64,000 nt of DNA from Datisca glomerata (GCA_003255025.1 QANY01004802.1:62001-126000), one strand, 5' to 3'; numbered from the stretch's first letter, positions 1 through 12,800 are shown. Translations and numbers: made by a program. Notes: generated from the sequence alone by a model not told the origin.

Positions 1-1178
1 AACAAAATTTCTAAGCAGGTGCCATAGGAAATGGACTAACAATATCCAGAGCCCATTGCATAAACGGTTATGGGCTCGCCACTGTATTGAGTTTTCCAGG
101 TGCCATTTTAGCTACGAGAGTAGAGTGTTGGCATTTGTCACGGTTCTACATGTATTGCTTAGCATCTTTATGCACCTTGTGCTAATAATAACCTTCATTT
201 AAGATTTTATGTGCCAATGACCCCCCCCCCCTCCGATGTGATTCCCACATATCCCTTCATAGATATTAGCCAGCACATATTGTGCCTCCCTTTTTTTCAA
301 ATACTTCAGATATGAACCTATGAAAAACCTTTTATTCAATAATCCACTAATTAAAGAATACCCGGTACTTTGTTGCTGGATCTTCCTTGCCAGATGTATG
401 TCTTCAGGTAATTCTCATTTCGACAGGTAAGAGATTATGTCATCCTATCAACTGGATTCCTCTTCAGTTGCCACATCCGCTACGTTTGACAACAGAAATG
501 TAATACTTAGGTTTTTTTAGAAATTCTACTGGCACATTTTTTTGTAAGGAAGTTGCAACGACGACCCCAAATTTACCAGCACATCTGCATGTCCGTTCTC
601 AGTCATCGGGATCTGATGGATCTCATAGATTTTTAACAGATTTAGCATATCTTTCACCCGTTGCAAATAGTTTATCATTCTGTCATCTTTTACTGCAAAG
701 TATCCTATAACTCATTTCATAATTAATATGGAATCACAAAATATATTTCAATTTATTTTGTAATTAACAACTTCCAGGATCTGTTCTCTGTTTCAACATG
801 ATGTTCGTTGTTATCTTCTTTTTTTCGTGAGTAAAGTGCACTTCAAAGTCAGTCCATACTTGCTCTTTTATAGACATTCTTAGTTCGTATTGAATGTCAT
901 ACTGACCAGGTTCAGTTGCCCACTTTACCATTCTCTCACTTTAATTCAGGTGAGTGTAACAAACTTATGATGGGTGACTCTGTGAACACTTTTTTGCTAT
1001 GGGTTTGGAAGTAAGGCCTCAGCTTCCTTGCGGAAACTACAATGGCACTAACAGCCATTTGATATACCGCCACGTACATAAATAGTCGCTCATAGGTTAT
1101 CAGTTTTGAGAGCAACAGGGGAATTGTCAGGTATTCCTTGATTCTTTTCAAAGAAACTTCAAATTCTTTATCCTGGCT
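1..1178 (-). mobile_element. Tat-type Ty3/gypsy pol remnant (RNase H to integrase)
   Basis: Read on the minus strand, this gives gypsy pol from the end of reverse transcriptase into integrase. 1151-936 encodes a stretch with AIVVSARKLRPYFQTHS, the RT/RNase H connection. About 720-560 encodes YLQRVKDMLNLLKIYEIHQ followed by a HADVLVNLGSSLQL stretch, the end of RNase H. About 90-30 encodes PFMQWALDIVSPFPMAPA, the entry to the integrase core. The same blocks occur in the same order in the plus-strand element at 15583-38980, so both belong to one family. Stops and frameshifts break every domain. The right edge is near 1178; the left edge lies outside the window. Confidence 0.85.
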
Positions 1179-1181
1179 ACT

Positions 1182-1320
1182 GGTTCTGATCTTGATCTTG
1201 GTCTCGTGATTAAATGACCAAGCACTTCATGATCAGTTATGATCTTGATCTTTGATCTTGCTTATTAATTGACCAAGCCTTCTTGCTCGGTTCTGATCGA
1301 TCTTGATCTTGCTTTATTAC
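1182..1320. repeat. Degenerate ~54-bp tandem repeat rich in GATCTTG
   Basis: About 2.6 imperfect copies start near 1182, 1236 and 1289. Each begins with a TTCTGATCTTGATCTT-like core and ends in ATTAA-TGACCAAGC. It abuts the end of the gypsy remnant. Confidence 0.7.
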
Positions 1321-2404
1321 GTAGCTTGTGCTTTTTTATTAGTTATTGTTCTATCACATTTTGGCTTGATTACTGCATCACCATTAATACATGATGATTC
1401 AATACATTCTTCATGCAAGTTGAGAATGGTGAACATCTCTGCTTCTTTCTTTTTTTATCTTTTTAATTGGCTGTGTTTTTGGACCATTGACTGCTTAACC
1501 AGTTTAGCCTCATGTCTCAAGGACTAAAGCAGGGGATGTTGAGCCTCGTGTCTAGCTCGAGGACTAAAGTAGGGAATTTGGTATGCATTTACAATAGATA
1601 CTTTACGAAACCATGAAAATTTCATGATTATTATATGTGACCTTAAATATTGTACATAAGTGTCATAAATGAGAGAATATTATTTATGGATAATAACAAA
1701 AAAATGTCCATAATTAATAATTAAAGTTAGAATCTTTAATTAATTAGTATTATAAGTACAGCTCATTTTCATTAAGAATGGAATAGTCTAATCTGAATTG
1801 GTAATGTGGAGATATCAAAATGATGATAATTTATATAATGAGATTACATAAGAGTGTAATACGCAAATTTGATTCTCTAATAATACCATTAGTATATAGA
1901 GTACTCAAATTTTATCATACTGATGATTACATGTAGAATGATCTCAATCATTAATAATTCACAGATCGCAGTTTGTAACGTTATGATTTTTTATTTACTA
2001 GGTAACAGTTCATATAACTCATCCAACTAAATTCCTTATATCTTGGAAGCTTTATGAAGTAATAGCAATGAGTGTTAATTTACAAGTTAAAATACTTTCC
2101 CTCATTATGAAGTAAGATAAATAGTTTTCTTGAGTAATGTTTCAAGTAATAAACAATATGAGCACTCAATTTAGGATAAGGTCATAAATTTATCATTCAT
2201 TAGAAAATCAATAAAAACAAAAGGAGAATGAAGAATTAGAGAGGTTAGCAGATTATTTACCTATCTCTAGTTATGAACTATTTATGAGGGATTGAGGTAT
2301 ATGTCATGAATATATCTATGGATGTTCTTTGATTAATTAATATCTATAACTTCAATTGTACAATTTCATGTTTATAATGGAATAACTTTAGAACTAATAC
2401 AATT
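1321..2404. other. AT-rich stretch with no recognisable gene
   Basis: No coding region longer than short chance ORFs and no clear transposon domain was seen. The sequence is AT-rich, with scattered TAAT/ATTA runs. Confidence 0.5.
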
Positions 2405-3845
2405 ATAATTTTCTGGCTGGCCACCACCATCAATTGACTCCTCTCATCATCCTTTTCTACTTCCACCTTATGTCTGGCTATAGTTCCTTTGTTTGGATAT
2501 AAAAATAATTAAAGGTTCTCATAAACTTTAGAATTCAGATTTGATCATCTCTAGCGTGCCCATTCGAAACAAATGTCATTTTAGGACCCCTTTTCGATAC
2601 CCTCTATGCATTTCTACCTCTTGTGTTAAGATTGGGAAACGTATGGGTAAGTTGATCGAAATGGCCTCATAGATCTCAAAATTTCAATTCTACCCAAAGT
2701 AGGTTAAATGATAAGTATTGTTATGTTTGGATGCTACATAGGTGTTGAAGTAAAATGGATGTAAATTGGAATCAATTGGTATTCATTGAACCTTTCAAAA
2801 ATTAAGGTTTCTAAGTTGATTGTTTGAGCTACTTTGGATTCGAGGTAAATGAAATTGTACGCATAGTTTAATGTTTTCCATTATATGGAAATTATGGATG
2901 AATTCTATGATGTTGTGTTATTGTTTATTTTCTTGTAAGTGGAATTATACTCATACTTGAATGTTTGCCATAATATGCAAATTATAGATTAGTTGTATGA
3001 TGTTGTGTTATTGTTTGTTTTCTTGTAAGTAGAATTTTACGCATACTTGAATGTTTATCATAATATAAAAATCATAGATGAGTTGTATAATGTGTTATTG
3101 TTTGTTTTCTTTTAAGTAAAATTCTATGCGTACTTAAATATTTAAACTCGGAAAATTATGATGGGTAAATTATAAGTCATAGTGCCCTCTTTGTTTCTTT
3201 CTAAGTAAGTTTCACCTATGTGATAATTTTACTTATGTAATTGAATATTTAATTGTATATTATTGTGGTTAATTATGTGTATATATTCTTATGATAATGA
3301 ATGCAAATATGTATACACTTGCACTTTAAGGTTAATAAAATGAAAATTATAAACTATAAATAAATATGTAAAGGACTAGGTGTGTGTTTTTTCCATGAAA
3401 ATGGTGAGTGAAAAATGGGACGCGGTAGACCAGTGGACCCGACAATATTTAATGGTTAATGTTAATGTTAATGTTAATGAATGATCGTTTGACTTATCCA
3501 GCAATACTACAAAAAATCCAGCAGTCGAACAAGTTTCCTCAATAATGGCTCACTACGTCTGATATGCTAACCATTAGACAAGTGAGCTCGCGAAAAATGT
3601 AAAGAAAGAATGAAATAAAAAATGTAAATATATTTAAAGTAAAGAAAAGAATGTGATGAAAAGAATGCATGGAACGAATGTAATGAAAAATGTAATGCTA
3701 AAGCAGAAGAATAATGTGATTAAATAATTTATAATGTGTATGTCAAACACAAAGCTTATATTAAGGATTTAACTGGATTTGGATGCGCATGGTGTTTGCT
3801 AAGTATGTGTAAAATTGCTTACTCAATAAATTTTATACTCACCCT
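2405..3845. repeat. LTR-like dispersed repeat, copy A
   Basis: This stretch aligns along its length with 13030-15215. Shared landmarks in order are a CTGGCCACCA motif, TAGTTCCTT, a TCATTCGAA-CAAATGTCATTTT block, CCCTCTATGCATT, a GGATGCTACATAGG block, a ~91-bp minisatellite, CGTTTGACTT-TCCAGC, and AATGTAA-rich DNA ending in TTTTATA-CACC. Its position just left of the chromovirus-like pol, and the promoter-like and AT-rich composition, suggest a decayed LTR. No terminal TG/CA or target duplication was found, so that assignment is an inference. Confidence 0.6.
2842..3150. repeat. ~91-bp minisatellite, about 3.5 copies
   Basis: Units start near 2844, 2936, 3027 and 3114. Each carries GTAAGTGGAATT, CATACTTGAATGTTT, ATAATATG and TATGATGTTGTGTTATTG. 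The GTAAGT at each unit start looks like a splice donor but is probably incidental. Confidence 0.75.
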
Positions 3846-4689
3846 GTTTTATATTAAAATTTTCAGATGACGAGAATCATTGTGATAAATGTAAAGAGTC
3901 TTTTTAGACGTTCTGGCACGAGACGAGAAATTAAGTATAATTAGTTGAGTAATTTACTATTTTAGAGTTTATTTTAATTTGTTATTTATGAAAGACCTTC
4001 GAAATATTATTTAAGCTTAATGAAGTTTTTCTATAAATTTTTTTTATCTTAAACGTGTTTATTTAAATTTATTATTGGTCTATAGATGAATATCTACAAG
4101 ACCAAAATAAGCAATTGTTTTATTTTTTATTTTACGATTAGAAAAAGTTTGACTATCTATATAGTTAACAATTGTATGAACTAAAGTATATTGGTGATCA
4201 TAGATTTTGAGCTTTGTATTAACATTATGGAAATACCTTACATCTTTGATGAAACTTTATGTTTGGTGAAGTCTCAATTTTGTGAATAGGGGCATTGAAA
4301 GTATTGTTACTCCTTTGGCTACGCATGATATTAATATGATAATTAGCATGGTTTAGTACCTTCTTTACTATGAATGTGAGGTGAGTCCAACCCTCTGGTA
4401 AAGTAATTAAACTCCAGAGTTTAGATCCTATGGTTTCACCTCAAACATTACATGTTTTATGAGCTTAGCCTCTGATGAATAATATGAGTTTGAGATCTCC
4501 TGACAGGGTGATGGATACTTAAAAATGAAAATTTTTTAGAAGGACAATAAGATTGAAACTGCCAATGAATCTCATCTGAAGATCAAATAAGATTATTATC
4601 ATACTGTTAGATCAAGACTCATATTCGAAACGTTACTTGACTAACACTAAGGCTAGAACACCTTATTGTAAGGAACTAGAGGAATTTAA
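3846..4689. other. AT-rich DNA, no gene seen
   Basis: It may be the rest of an LTR and untranslated region of the decayed element whose pol starts near 4690. No ORF or conserved motif was found. Confidence 0.4.
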
Positions 4690-7320
4690 TGAGGTTATGG
4701 AGAAATTAGAAGAATTGAAGGATAAAGAGATTTACATGACCTAATCTTTCACCTATTGATGCACCTGTTTTTCTCATGAAGAAGAATGATGGACCCATTA
4801 GACTATACTTTGACTATAAGAGAACCTAATAAATTATTTGTAAAGAATAAAAACCTATTTTTGAGAATAAAAGTTATTTTTGACCAACTACAATGTGCTT
4901 TAGTGTTTTCAAAATTCAACCTTTAGATTCGACAAAAAAGAGTAGGTTACTGACAACTTAAGTAAGTCAGAGAGAATTTATTTAGATTTCCATGTGTTGT
5001 GCACATATGAAAGTTATCATTGTTTGAATTTTGGATAACTTTATGAAATTAACATGTATACAAGATTTTGTAGTTACATATCATAGGAGTAAACATGGCA
5101 TGATTTTTGGAAATGTTTGTTATTGTGAGACACTTAAAAAATTGTTATCATCATTTTAAGGGGAGGAGGAAGTGGAAGTATAAGAAGGTTTGTGAGGCTA
5201 GATATGATAAGTTAAGTGTAAGGGAATTTTGTTGTTTGTTTGAATAAATTGAGTGATGGTTGTTATATTGAAATCTAGCTTTTCAGAATTGAAATGATGT
5301 TGTTAAAAAGAATGGGAAACTGACAGTTGAGAAACTTACTCTATTTATATTCAGCTAATTGATAAAACTAAATATTTGGTTATATTATTGAGTAAGGCAT
5401 CGTCGTTCTTGTCAATAGTCTGTGAATTTGGGGATGCATATTGGATTCGCCTGAGTGTTAATTTTATAAAACGAATATTAGCTATGTGGAACAAGTTAAT
5501 ATTTTTTTGCTAATTTTGGGACATGCACAACGTATTGGTGTAAAAATTTTATAAGATTAGAATATTATTGATTAAGTTTAACAAGGATTCATAATGGATG
5601 GATCTTAGTTTATTGATTTCAAGATTTATAGAAATTCTGTGTATCATGATTATGTTGGTTTAATTGGAATGTGGAAGTGTCACTCTTGAACCAAATTATT
5701 AATTTAAGTTCATTTGATATAGTACTAGATATCTTATGATGTTTAAAGTGATTGTTGGTAGGGATAAATTGAGTGCTTAGATTGCATTTAGGATATGAAA
5801 GATGTAAATTCAATAAATAGAAATGTTGTGAATGTAGTCCTTATGCTACTATGGGACAAGTTAAAGTTTTGAGGTTGTGATTCAAAAGTGAATGGCCATG
5901 CCTTTACATGGGCATTTATTCTCTTGATTGGTAGGCGATATTTTCATGTTGATGGCTCATCAATGTAGTGGGTATATAAGTGAATTATATTTTTGGTATA
6001 AATAGTCTTGTTGGTACTTATATGTGATCGTTTATGATATACCATTGGAGGAAGTATGATTCTGATAAACCATATATAAGAAGTGTGAATTGGTTGTGAG
6101 TACTTGGTTTGACATTTGAAGTTATTGAGGATAATACTCTACGATGCCATGTAATAGTGTACAATTTTAAATGATGTGACGATGACGATAGATTAATAGA
6201 AATGGTAAGGTCATTATAGGTTTCATCGTACGATCATTGGGTATCATAAAGCTTTTACCTTAGTACGTATATTCATAATGAAGTGAAATTTTCTTGAATC
6301 ATAGTGTTGTTAGGCTGGTATTTCTAAGTCTCTGTCATTATTAAAATGGAATTACAATGTGGTTCATGGTTATTCCTCTTCCGGGACGGAGGTGCTAAAG
6401 TGAAAGTAATGGAGATTGTGGTTTAAGCCATTTATAGACTAACTGTAAGGTGAAATCCATAGAATTATGATTAAGTTAGAATTTAAAGTTTCAGTGCTTC
6501 AAGAGCTGGGAGTAATTATTAGATAACTTAGAAGACCAAGTCGACTAAAGGTGAAGTTATAATGTAACTGGATATGTGAATGATCTATTGGCCTTGATCG
6601 CTAAGAATGTATAGACTTTTCACATAATGATGGATAAATTAGTAAAGTTGTAAGTAATTTTGGACTGGTACATGATTAAAATTTATTCTATGTTGCATGA
6701 AGACCAATCATATTATAAGTTAGAGATCAAGTACGATTGAATGGTTCTAAGAGAACAATTCCTGTTATTATTTGAATGTGGCAAAATGGAATTCGACCAA
6801 GTTGGTTGAGATAAGTTTATTGAGATGAAAGATATGAAGAATTCTAGTATAGCAATCATATTGATACATGTTTTATGATGTACGATTTTATATAAAGATA
6901 AGGGATTTCATGAAAATGAGATAAAATTGATTGTGATGTGATGCCTTAAGATAAATGGTATTAGGATTTTCCCACTTATGAAGCACCATTTTTTGGAACT
7001 GTATTGTCTCTGTCGAGAAGTTGAAACGGTAAAGAAATATGAAAGAAAATCAAGGTGTATCAAGATCATGACGTTGATATTAATAGTAAGATATGTAAAA
7101 GTATTTGGCTAAGATGGTGTTGTATTGTCCAAGTATGTTGGTCATGGTGGATAGATAGGAAAAATCCACTCACTCATCCTATCCTGGGTATCTTTATCGT
7201 TTCATGGCATGGAAGAAACAACCTTAGAATTTGAGAAAGTTATGGATTTTATTTCTGATTGTCAATTGGTAAATTTTGGGGAAGAAATTTTTTAAGAGGA
7301 TGAATATAATATCCTGAATA
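4690..7320 (+). pseudogene. Heavily decayed chromovirus-like Ty3/gypsy pol
   Basis: Only short islands survive. 4749-4832 encodes APVFLMKKNDGPIRLYFDY, which matches the RT motif in which a modified VKKKDGSLRLCIDYREL-like block precedes the catalytic core. Around 5040-5110 a degraded FMKLTC-IQDFVVTYHRSKHG segment sits where the RT active-site block would be, but the YIDD box itself is lost. 7220-7290 encodes LEFEKVMDF-NFGEEIF then a stop, the stereotyped chromovirus pol end just before the 3' LTR. Everything between is full of stops. The lineage call is moderate and exact borders are uncertain. Confidence 0.55.
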
Positions 7321-8170
7321 TTTTTTCAAGCGCATTAAAATTCTAAGGGTAAGATTCACTATAAGAAAGTTGGGCTTTTATTGCACAGAACTATCGCATT
7401 TTATATCAAAATGCTAAGAGAGAGGTTCTAATTAATTTTCAGGGAAGCTGGGCGCGAGGACAAAAATTACAACCTGCCTAACATTACGCTCACAACTCTC
7501 TCTCTTTCAACCTCTCTCATAGCTCTCTTAGCTATAACCTTGATAGACTCTGCGACAAAGCTCTTTTAGCTCCAACCCTCATAAACTCTACGACAAAGCT
7601 CTCTCTCATAGACTCTACGACAAAGCTCTTTTAGCTTCAACCCTTATAGACTCTACGACAAAGCTCTCTCTTGGTGAATCTCAGGGATCTTAGGGCTTAA
7701 GAATCAACTCATTCTTTCATATTTTTCTTGAGAAGCTCTTTCTAGTGAAGCTCTTTCTAGTGAAGCTCTATCTGTGGTGTATCTCTCACATAACGCTTCT
7801 CTTCAACCCTCATAGACTCTACGACGGAGCTCACAGACAACTCTCTTAGCAACGAAGCTCATAAAGATTTTCCTTGCTAGGTGAAGCTCTCTCTCAGATC
7901 TTTCTTGTATGCCTCTCTTATAACTCTCTGTTTTAAATGTATGTCATGGATTTCTCACATCTCTCTGTTTGAGCTCTCTCCCGTAGCTTCCTCCCTGGAA
8001 AGTTGATGAACTCATTGTTTCCTCACTTAGTTAGGAAAGCTCTCTCGAACGTCTCTCTCTAAGCTCTCTTATTTTCATTTACCAGCGCAACTCCTCCCTG
8101 TCCCAGCTTCCCTTCATTTTGGGTAAATCCCTAATTCTCTACTATGCTTTAAAATTCTTATGATGGGCTT
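7300..8170. repeat. Putative 3' LTR / CT-rich tandem repeat region
   Basis: It begins at the TAATATCC-type sequence that follows the chromovirus-like pol end, as 3' LTRs of that lineage do. From about 7490 it becomes CT-rich, with repeated modules combining AAGCTCTCTC, TAGCTTCAACCCT and CATAGACTCTACGACA. These appear at least five times between 7528 and 7830 with variable spacing. No partner LTR with the same repeats was found in the window. Confidence 0.5.
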
Positions 8171-9236
8171 TTAAATTTTGTTTGTTTGTTGAGATCTGTT
8201 ATGAAATGAAAAAAGAGAGAAAAAGGAATGGATGGGCTCTCGGGTTCAGATTGAGAAAGAACGAAAGATTGATAGAAGGTCTCTCTTTAGGTTAAGCTCA
8301 TGATTATCCTTTCCTCCATCTATTTTTTTGTTGGAGAGATGAAAATTTAGTGCATTTGGTGTGTTTGATTGTGATTTTCCTTTGTATGGATAAGACATAA
8401 AAACGTAAGCGGCAATAGTGGAGGCAATAGTTGGGTCTGCTAGATACTTGTTGATTACAACTCCATTTCCTGTTGGTTTTTATTGTGTTTTGATAGAGAT
8501 TGCTATAATTTCTTTATAATAGTGAATCTTTTAAAATCTGAGCTTCTTGCATTTGTAATCTAGTTTATATCATGATTTTTCTAGTTGGCTAAATCCAAAA
8601 GTGAGGGGTTGAGAAATTTTTTAGGTGAATTGGTATTAGAAGAAACATTTGTTAGATGTTTCTTTGCATTAGGATGCTTATTACTTAGTATGTATCTAAT
8701 GCAATATCTACAATTGTTATGTGTGTTTGATTACTGGAGTATTGAGATGTTACAGTAGTGCTACAACAAGTGTTATGGTCATGACTATGTTATACACTAT
8801 GATGGTAAGTCTTTTACTTTTTTTCTTTTTACTATCTCCAACAAATGTGCATTAGCCATATGAAATTGAACATGCTATGCAACTTCGTAGAATTATCATG
8901 TTTTTGTTCATATATGCATGATTAATAGTGATTTTACATATGCTTCTTTATAAACTATCTAAATTGATCTTGAGAGTTTCGCTAGTAAAATTATAATGAG
9001 ATGAACTTGACCATATAAATATATGTTTTTTTGAAGCTTTGACATCAAATATAAGTTCATAAATATTTTGGTGATGGGCATTTGTAAGTTACATTTGGTT
9101 ATTGATAAATTTATGTGTTGGGTGGTTAATATATTACTGGGTGTTAAGTTCATAAATTATAAGTCTCATGTTGACTGAAGTTGAGTATGAGGTTTGAGAT
9201 TAATAATGTTGTATTAATCATGCAACAACTCTAGAA
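8171..9236. other. AT-rich DNA, no gene seen
   Basis: No coding signal or known repeat was recognised. The short ORFs here have no recognisable domain. Confidence 0.4.
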
Positions 9237-9669
9237 GTGGGTCTAATTCCGTCCTCTCTTTTATTTTGGTTTTTTAGTCGCCTGGGTATTTAGCCTTTCA
9301 CTTGGTGGTGTAGGGCTCATTTTGTTGCTCCTTTCTGATCTAGTTCTGGCTCTATATTGCTGTTTGTTTTATGCTTTAGTTTTTTCTTTTCTCAGGAGCT
9401 TCATGTCTTGAGTTTTATACAGTTTTCAGGGGAGGTGCTGCCAAATTTTAGGCTGAACAGTGGCTCTTTGTTGGTCTTTCGTTTCCTGTTTTTCTTTTGC
9501 CTTCTTAGGTTTTCTTTTGACACTTTCTATCCCCTCATTCTGTTGGTCTGCCTTGTGTAGGCTTAGGCCTTTTAGTTCTTATTTTTGCCTTTAGCTTTTC
9601 TCCTGGAGTATGCCCTTGTATATTTTGTAAGTCTCTTTTGGTTAATACATATATTCATTTACCAAAAAA
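9237..9669 (+). mobile_element. 5'-truncated LINE 3' end with A-tail
   Basis: This T- and TTTC-rich stretch ends in a TTGGTTAATACATAT-like run followed by ATTCATTTACC and a short A-run, the usual shape of a plant L1-type LINE 3' untranslated end. An imperfect target duplication flanks it: AACTCTAGAA at 9227-9236 and AACTCTAAAA at 9670-9679 (9 of 10 match). The ORF that crosses it is untranslated-region sequence, not a gene. No endonuclease or RT part remains. Confidence 0.65.
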
Positions 9670-9679
9670 AACTCTAAAA

Positions 9680-10770
9680 ATAATCATGTGACACATGTTG
9701 AATATTATATTTTTTTAGCATAAGCATTATGTTTAGATAAAATCCATCATTTAAGTTTTTAGTTTGTTAGCAAATTCTTGAAAAGCCACCAAATATATTT
9801 CTATTTTGTTTTAAGAAAGGTGGATTTGTCTTCCCTAACATATCCTCATTACATAATTAGTTAAGGAAAACTCCAAGTCCTCCCCTTAATTAATTAAGGA
9901 AAATTTGTCATTCCTTAACAAAAAGATAAAGTTTCCTTTGCTATGTTTCTTCAATTCATTCGTTGCCTGATAAATGCACTTTTTGTCTTTTCAATCATGG
10001 CGTTGGGGGTTTCTTTGAATTTTATTTCTTAACCTGAATGATTCTCTTCACATAGAAGAAACAAACTGATAATTTTTGTCAAAACAAGTATTTTCATTTT
10101 TTTCTTCCTTTAGTTGGGCCTTCCTTTGGATGTTAAAGAGAAAGCCATGGAAGTTTCTTAATATTACATATGTGAGGACAACATGAAATTGACTCATATG
10201 ATTATCTTAACTATATATGAAGTATAAGAAATGATATTGATGATTTTTAAATCATTGTCCATCTATATGGTCACTTTCTCCGGAAGATAGAGTGGAATTG
10301 TGGTATTATAACTATCCGTTGTTTCTATTGTAGATAAATTTTGGTCTTTCTCCAAAAGACTATGATGTTTGGTAGTTTAATGATGAATTAGCTTATTGTT
10401 TCAATTCGGCCTAACTGTAGTCTAATAAAATGTGTGCTGGATTGCTAACAATAGGGATCCTCTCAAGAGCTTGTCGCAAAGGACATGCGTGGCGTGGCAT
10501 GAAGTGCATAGTGAAGCAGGTATACATAAATGGAGTTGACTTTTTCAATCAGTATAATTTCATACTCTAATATAAATTAATTTTCAGCTTCACCAAAATG
10601 AAGGACCATCAATTTTAGACACGCAATCATCACCCTCGATAAATTTTAAAACTTTTATTTGTTTGCACATAAAGCTTTGCTATTGGTAATTGATGATATT
10701 CTATTGTTAATTATAGAATGTGAATAATAGCTTGTACATGAGAAAGATGAAGTTATTAAATTAGATTTGA
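9680..10770. other. AT-rich DNA, no firm gene
   Basis: 10455-10515 (plus) has a short open stretch ending at CAGGTATAC, which could be a splice donor and an upstream exon of the DUF8039-like fragment that follows. This is not strong enough to call a gene. Confidence 0.3.
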
Positions 10771-10986
10771 TCAAATGAGGTAGGTACTGAAGGACGTTGG
10801 TCTTCTTATGATCCAAACAAACTTGTTCATCACGTGACTCATGGACTTGATGCCACGGGAGTTTGGATAGATATTGCAACAAAACCAGAAGCTTACTTAT
10901 GGAGTTCTACGTCTTCAATGAAATATATTAAAGATGCAGTAGGTAGCACAGTTGCATGGTCCACTAATAGAATTATCCCATTGTAA
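10771..10986 (+). pseudogene. DUF8039-like exon fragment (CACTA-associated protein)
   Basis: An open frame of about 71 codons without its own ATG encodes WSSYDPNKLVHHV, TGVWIDIATKPEAYLW and YIKDAVGSTVAWS. This pattern resembles the DUF8039 domain of plant proteins associated with En/Spm (CACTA) transposons, where a conserved IG(S/T)TVAWP-like motif occurs. The open stretch runs straight into ATTGTAAGTACTT, a good 5' splice-site match, so this may be one exon. No partner exon, transposase or CACTA terminus was found, so it is most likely a relic. The family call rests on recalled motif shape only. Confidence 0.4.
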
Positions 10987-11186
10987 GTACTTCTTTTCCA
11001 ACTATTGCTGGTTGATATTCTACTAGACATGATTGAAATTAGGTTGATTTGAGTTTGATTATTGGCAGCATTAGTGGTGTTAATTGAGATTGGAATAAAA
11101 ATGATGGTGGTAATTATAGGTATGTTGATGAAAATTGTGTGCATTTTAATGGGTTGGAATTTAAAATGTCGGAGGGGGAAGGGGGT

Positions 11187-12345
11187 GCTAGCCATGTGCA
11201 TTGAAATGTTGGATTTGTATTTGTATTCTTGCACTTTTGTTGGATTTGTTTATGTTGGTGAGTTTGGATTTTGAATATTATGTTAAACTTTTCTCATATG
11301 ATAATTAGTATTGTGGGAGTTAGAAATGTGGACTGACATAAATGTTGGATAATAATTATAACAAGTCTTTATATTTTTGTCTTTAGTAATTTTTCTTTCC
11401 TTTTTATTTTTGATACATCTGTTTAACCCTTTAGACTGTAGGAGTGGAATAACAATTAATTTGTATCTTCTTTGCATTTATGCATGCTTTTGGTAATTTC
11501 TAAGTTTTGAAGGTTTTGTATATGTTCAGTTAGATATTTCTAATGGGTAGATAACCCAAAAAATGAGTATGAAGGCTAGCAGTTGCCTTGTGGTTTTCTG
11601 AATCAATCATATTCATGTGCATATAATTTGAACAAAGGAGAAGAATAGAAGCTGCTCGAAAATAGCACAAGGAATAAACCATACATGCAGAACAGAAACA
11701 CTTACAACTTTAACTTCCTACGTGAATCAAAACTGTCGACATAGATGTTAATACTTTATAGCTGATAATTCTATTTCTCACATTTCTAACAATGAAATTA
11801 CCTTAGGGAATAAACATACTTGGTAATAATCTAATATGAATAAAGAATAATTAATAATGAGAAACGATGGGAGGAGTGATTGATTATATTTTAGTTGATT
11901 TCTGAAGGAATCTTGTGGTTGATAATATTGCAAGTGATTGATTATATTGCATAGTGGAGTTTTGTAGTTTTAAGATGGGAGTGATTTTTTTAACGAATCA
12001 TAATAATACAACAACAACAAGATAAAAAGTTACATCACCAATGGTCAAATAGTCTTTTAACAATAACTCTCTCTTTATCAATCAAACTACAAATGGGGTG
12101 TTAGAAATGTGGATTGAAATGTTGGTTTTTCATTTTTATTAGATTTGTTTATGTTGGTAGGGTTGGATTTTGGATATTATGTTAAACTTTTCTTCTATGA
12201 TGATTAGTATTGTGAGCGCTAGAAATGTTGGTTGACATAATTTGTAGCATGATTGTAATGTTGGGGGGGGGGCTCGAAATGTGAATTGAAATGTTAGATT
12301 TATATTTTTGTTCTTGCATTTGTGTTGGATTTGCTTATGTTGTTT
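11187..12345. repeat. Three dispersed copies of a ~150-bp repeat
   Basis: Blocks at about 11187-11350, 12101-12250 and 12268-12345 share TTGAAATGTTGGATTT, TTGTTTATGTTGGT, TTGGATTTTG-ATATTATG and TTAAACTTTTCT, then TAGTATTGTG. The third copy is short and follows a G8 run. No coding function is apparent; the ORFs on either strand here overlap the repeat. Subterminal repeats of a DNA transposon are one possibility, given the DUF8039-like exon just upstream. Confidence 0.6.
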
Positions 12346-12572
12346 TTCTAACTTGCTATTATATATGCATTTTCAAGGATAGAATATAGATGCATGGAAA
12401 GTATGTATTTCAAGAAATAGGGTTTTGCAATCTAGATTACAATCTTATAGATCAACATGTCTGAATATTGGAAAGCCTTTTATATTAGATAGCAGTTTAA
12501 GTTGTTATGAGATGAGTACAAATTAATGTGATTAAAAACTAATATATAAGTTTATTTTCTATATATAGGGAA

Positions 12573-12800
12573 ATGAATATGGTGTCCTTCAAGATTATTA
12601 TAAATGTAAATTTTTCATATGCAATATTGTACTCAAATCATAGAGCTCGAAGAGATGAATTTAACAATACTTTTGATTTGTCAATTGGAGCTAAGATGAA
12701 ATATATACATCAAGTTAAAGATTTTCTTAATTACGGTAATATTGTAAATTGTGGAAAAACGATACTAAAGAGGATAATTAAAAAAAGGACTGAGAGATAA
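12573..12800 (+). other. Unrecognised 75-codon ORF
   Basis: A single ORF with a lysine-rich end, running from ATG to TAA. No domain, signal peptide or homologue was recognised. The surroundings are repeats and AT-rich DNA, so chance or a relic exon is as likely as a gene. Confidence 0.15.

Noticed and set aside
9357..9560. Phe/Leu-rich 67-codon ORF as a gene
   Set aside because: It is the T-rich 3' untranslated end of a LINE.
11062..11274. Overlapping 70- and 113-codon ORFs on both strands as genes
   Set aside because: They sit on a dispersed repeat and have no recognisable domain.
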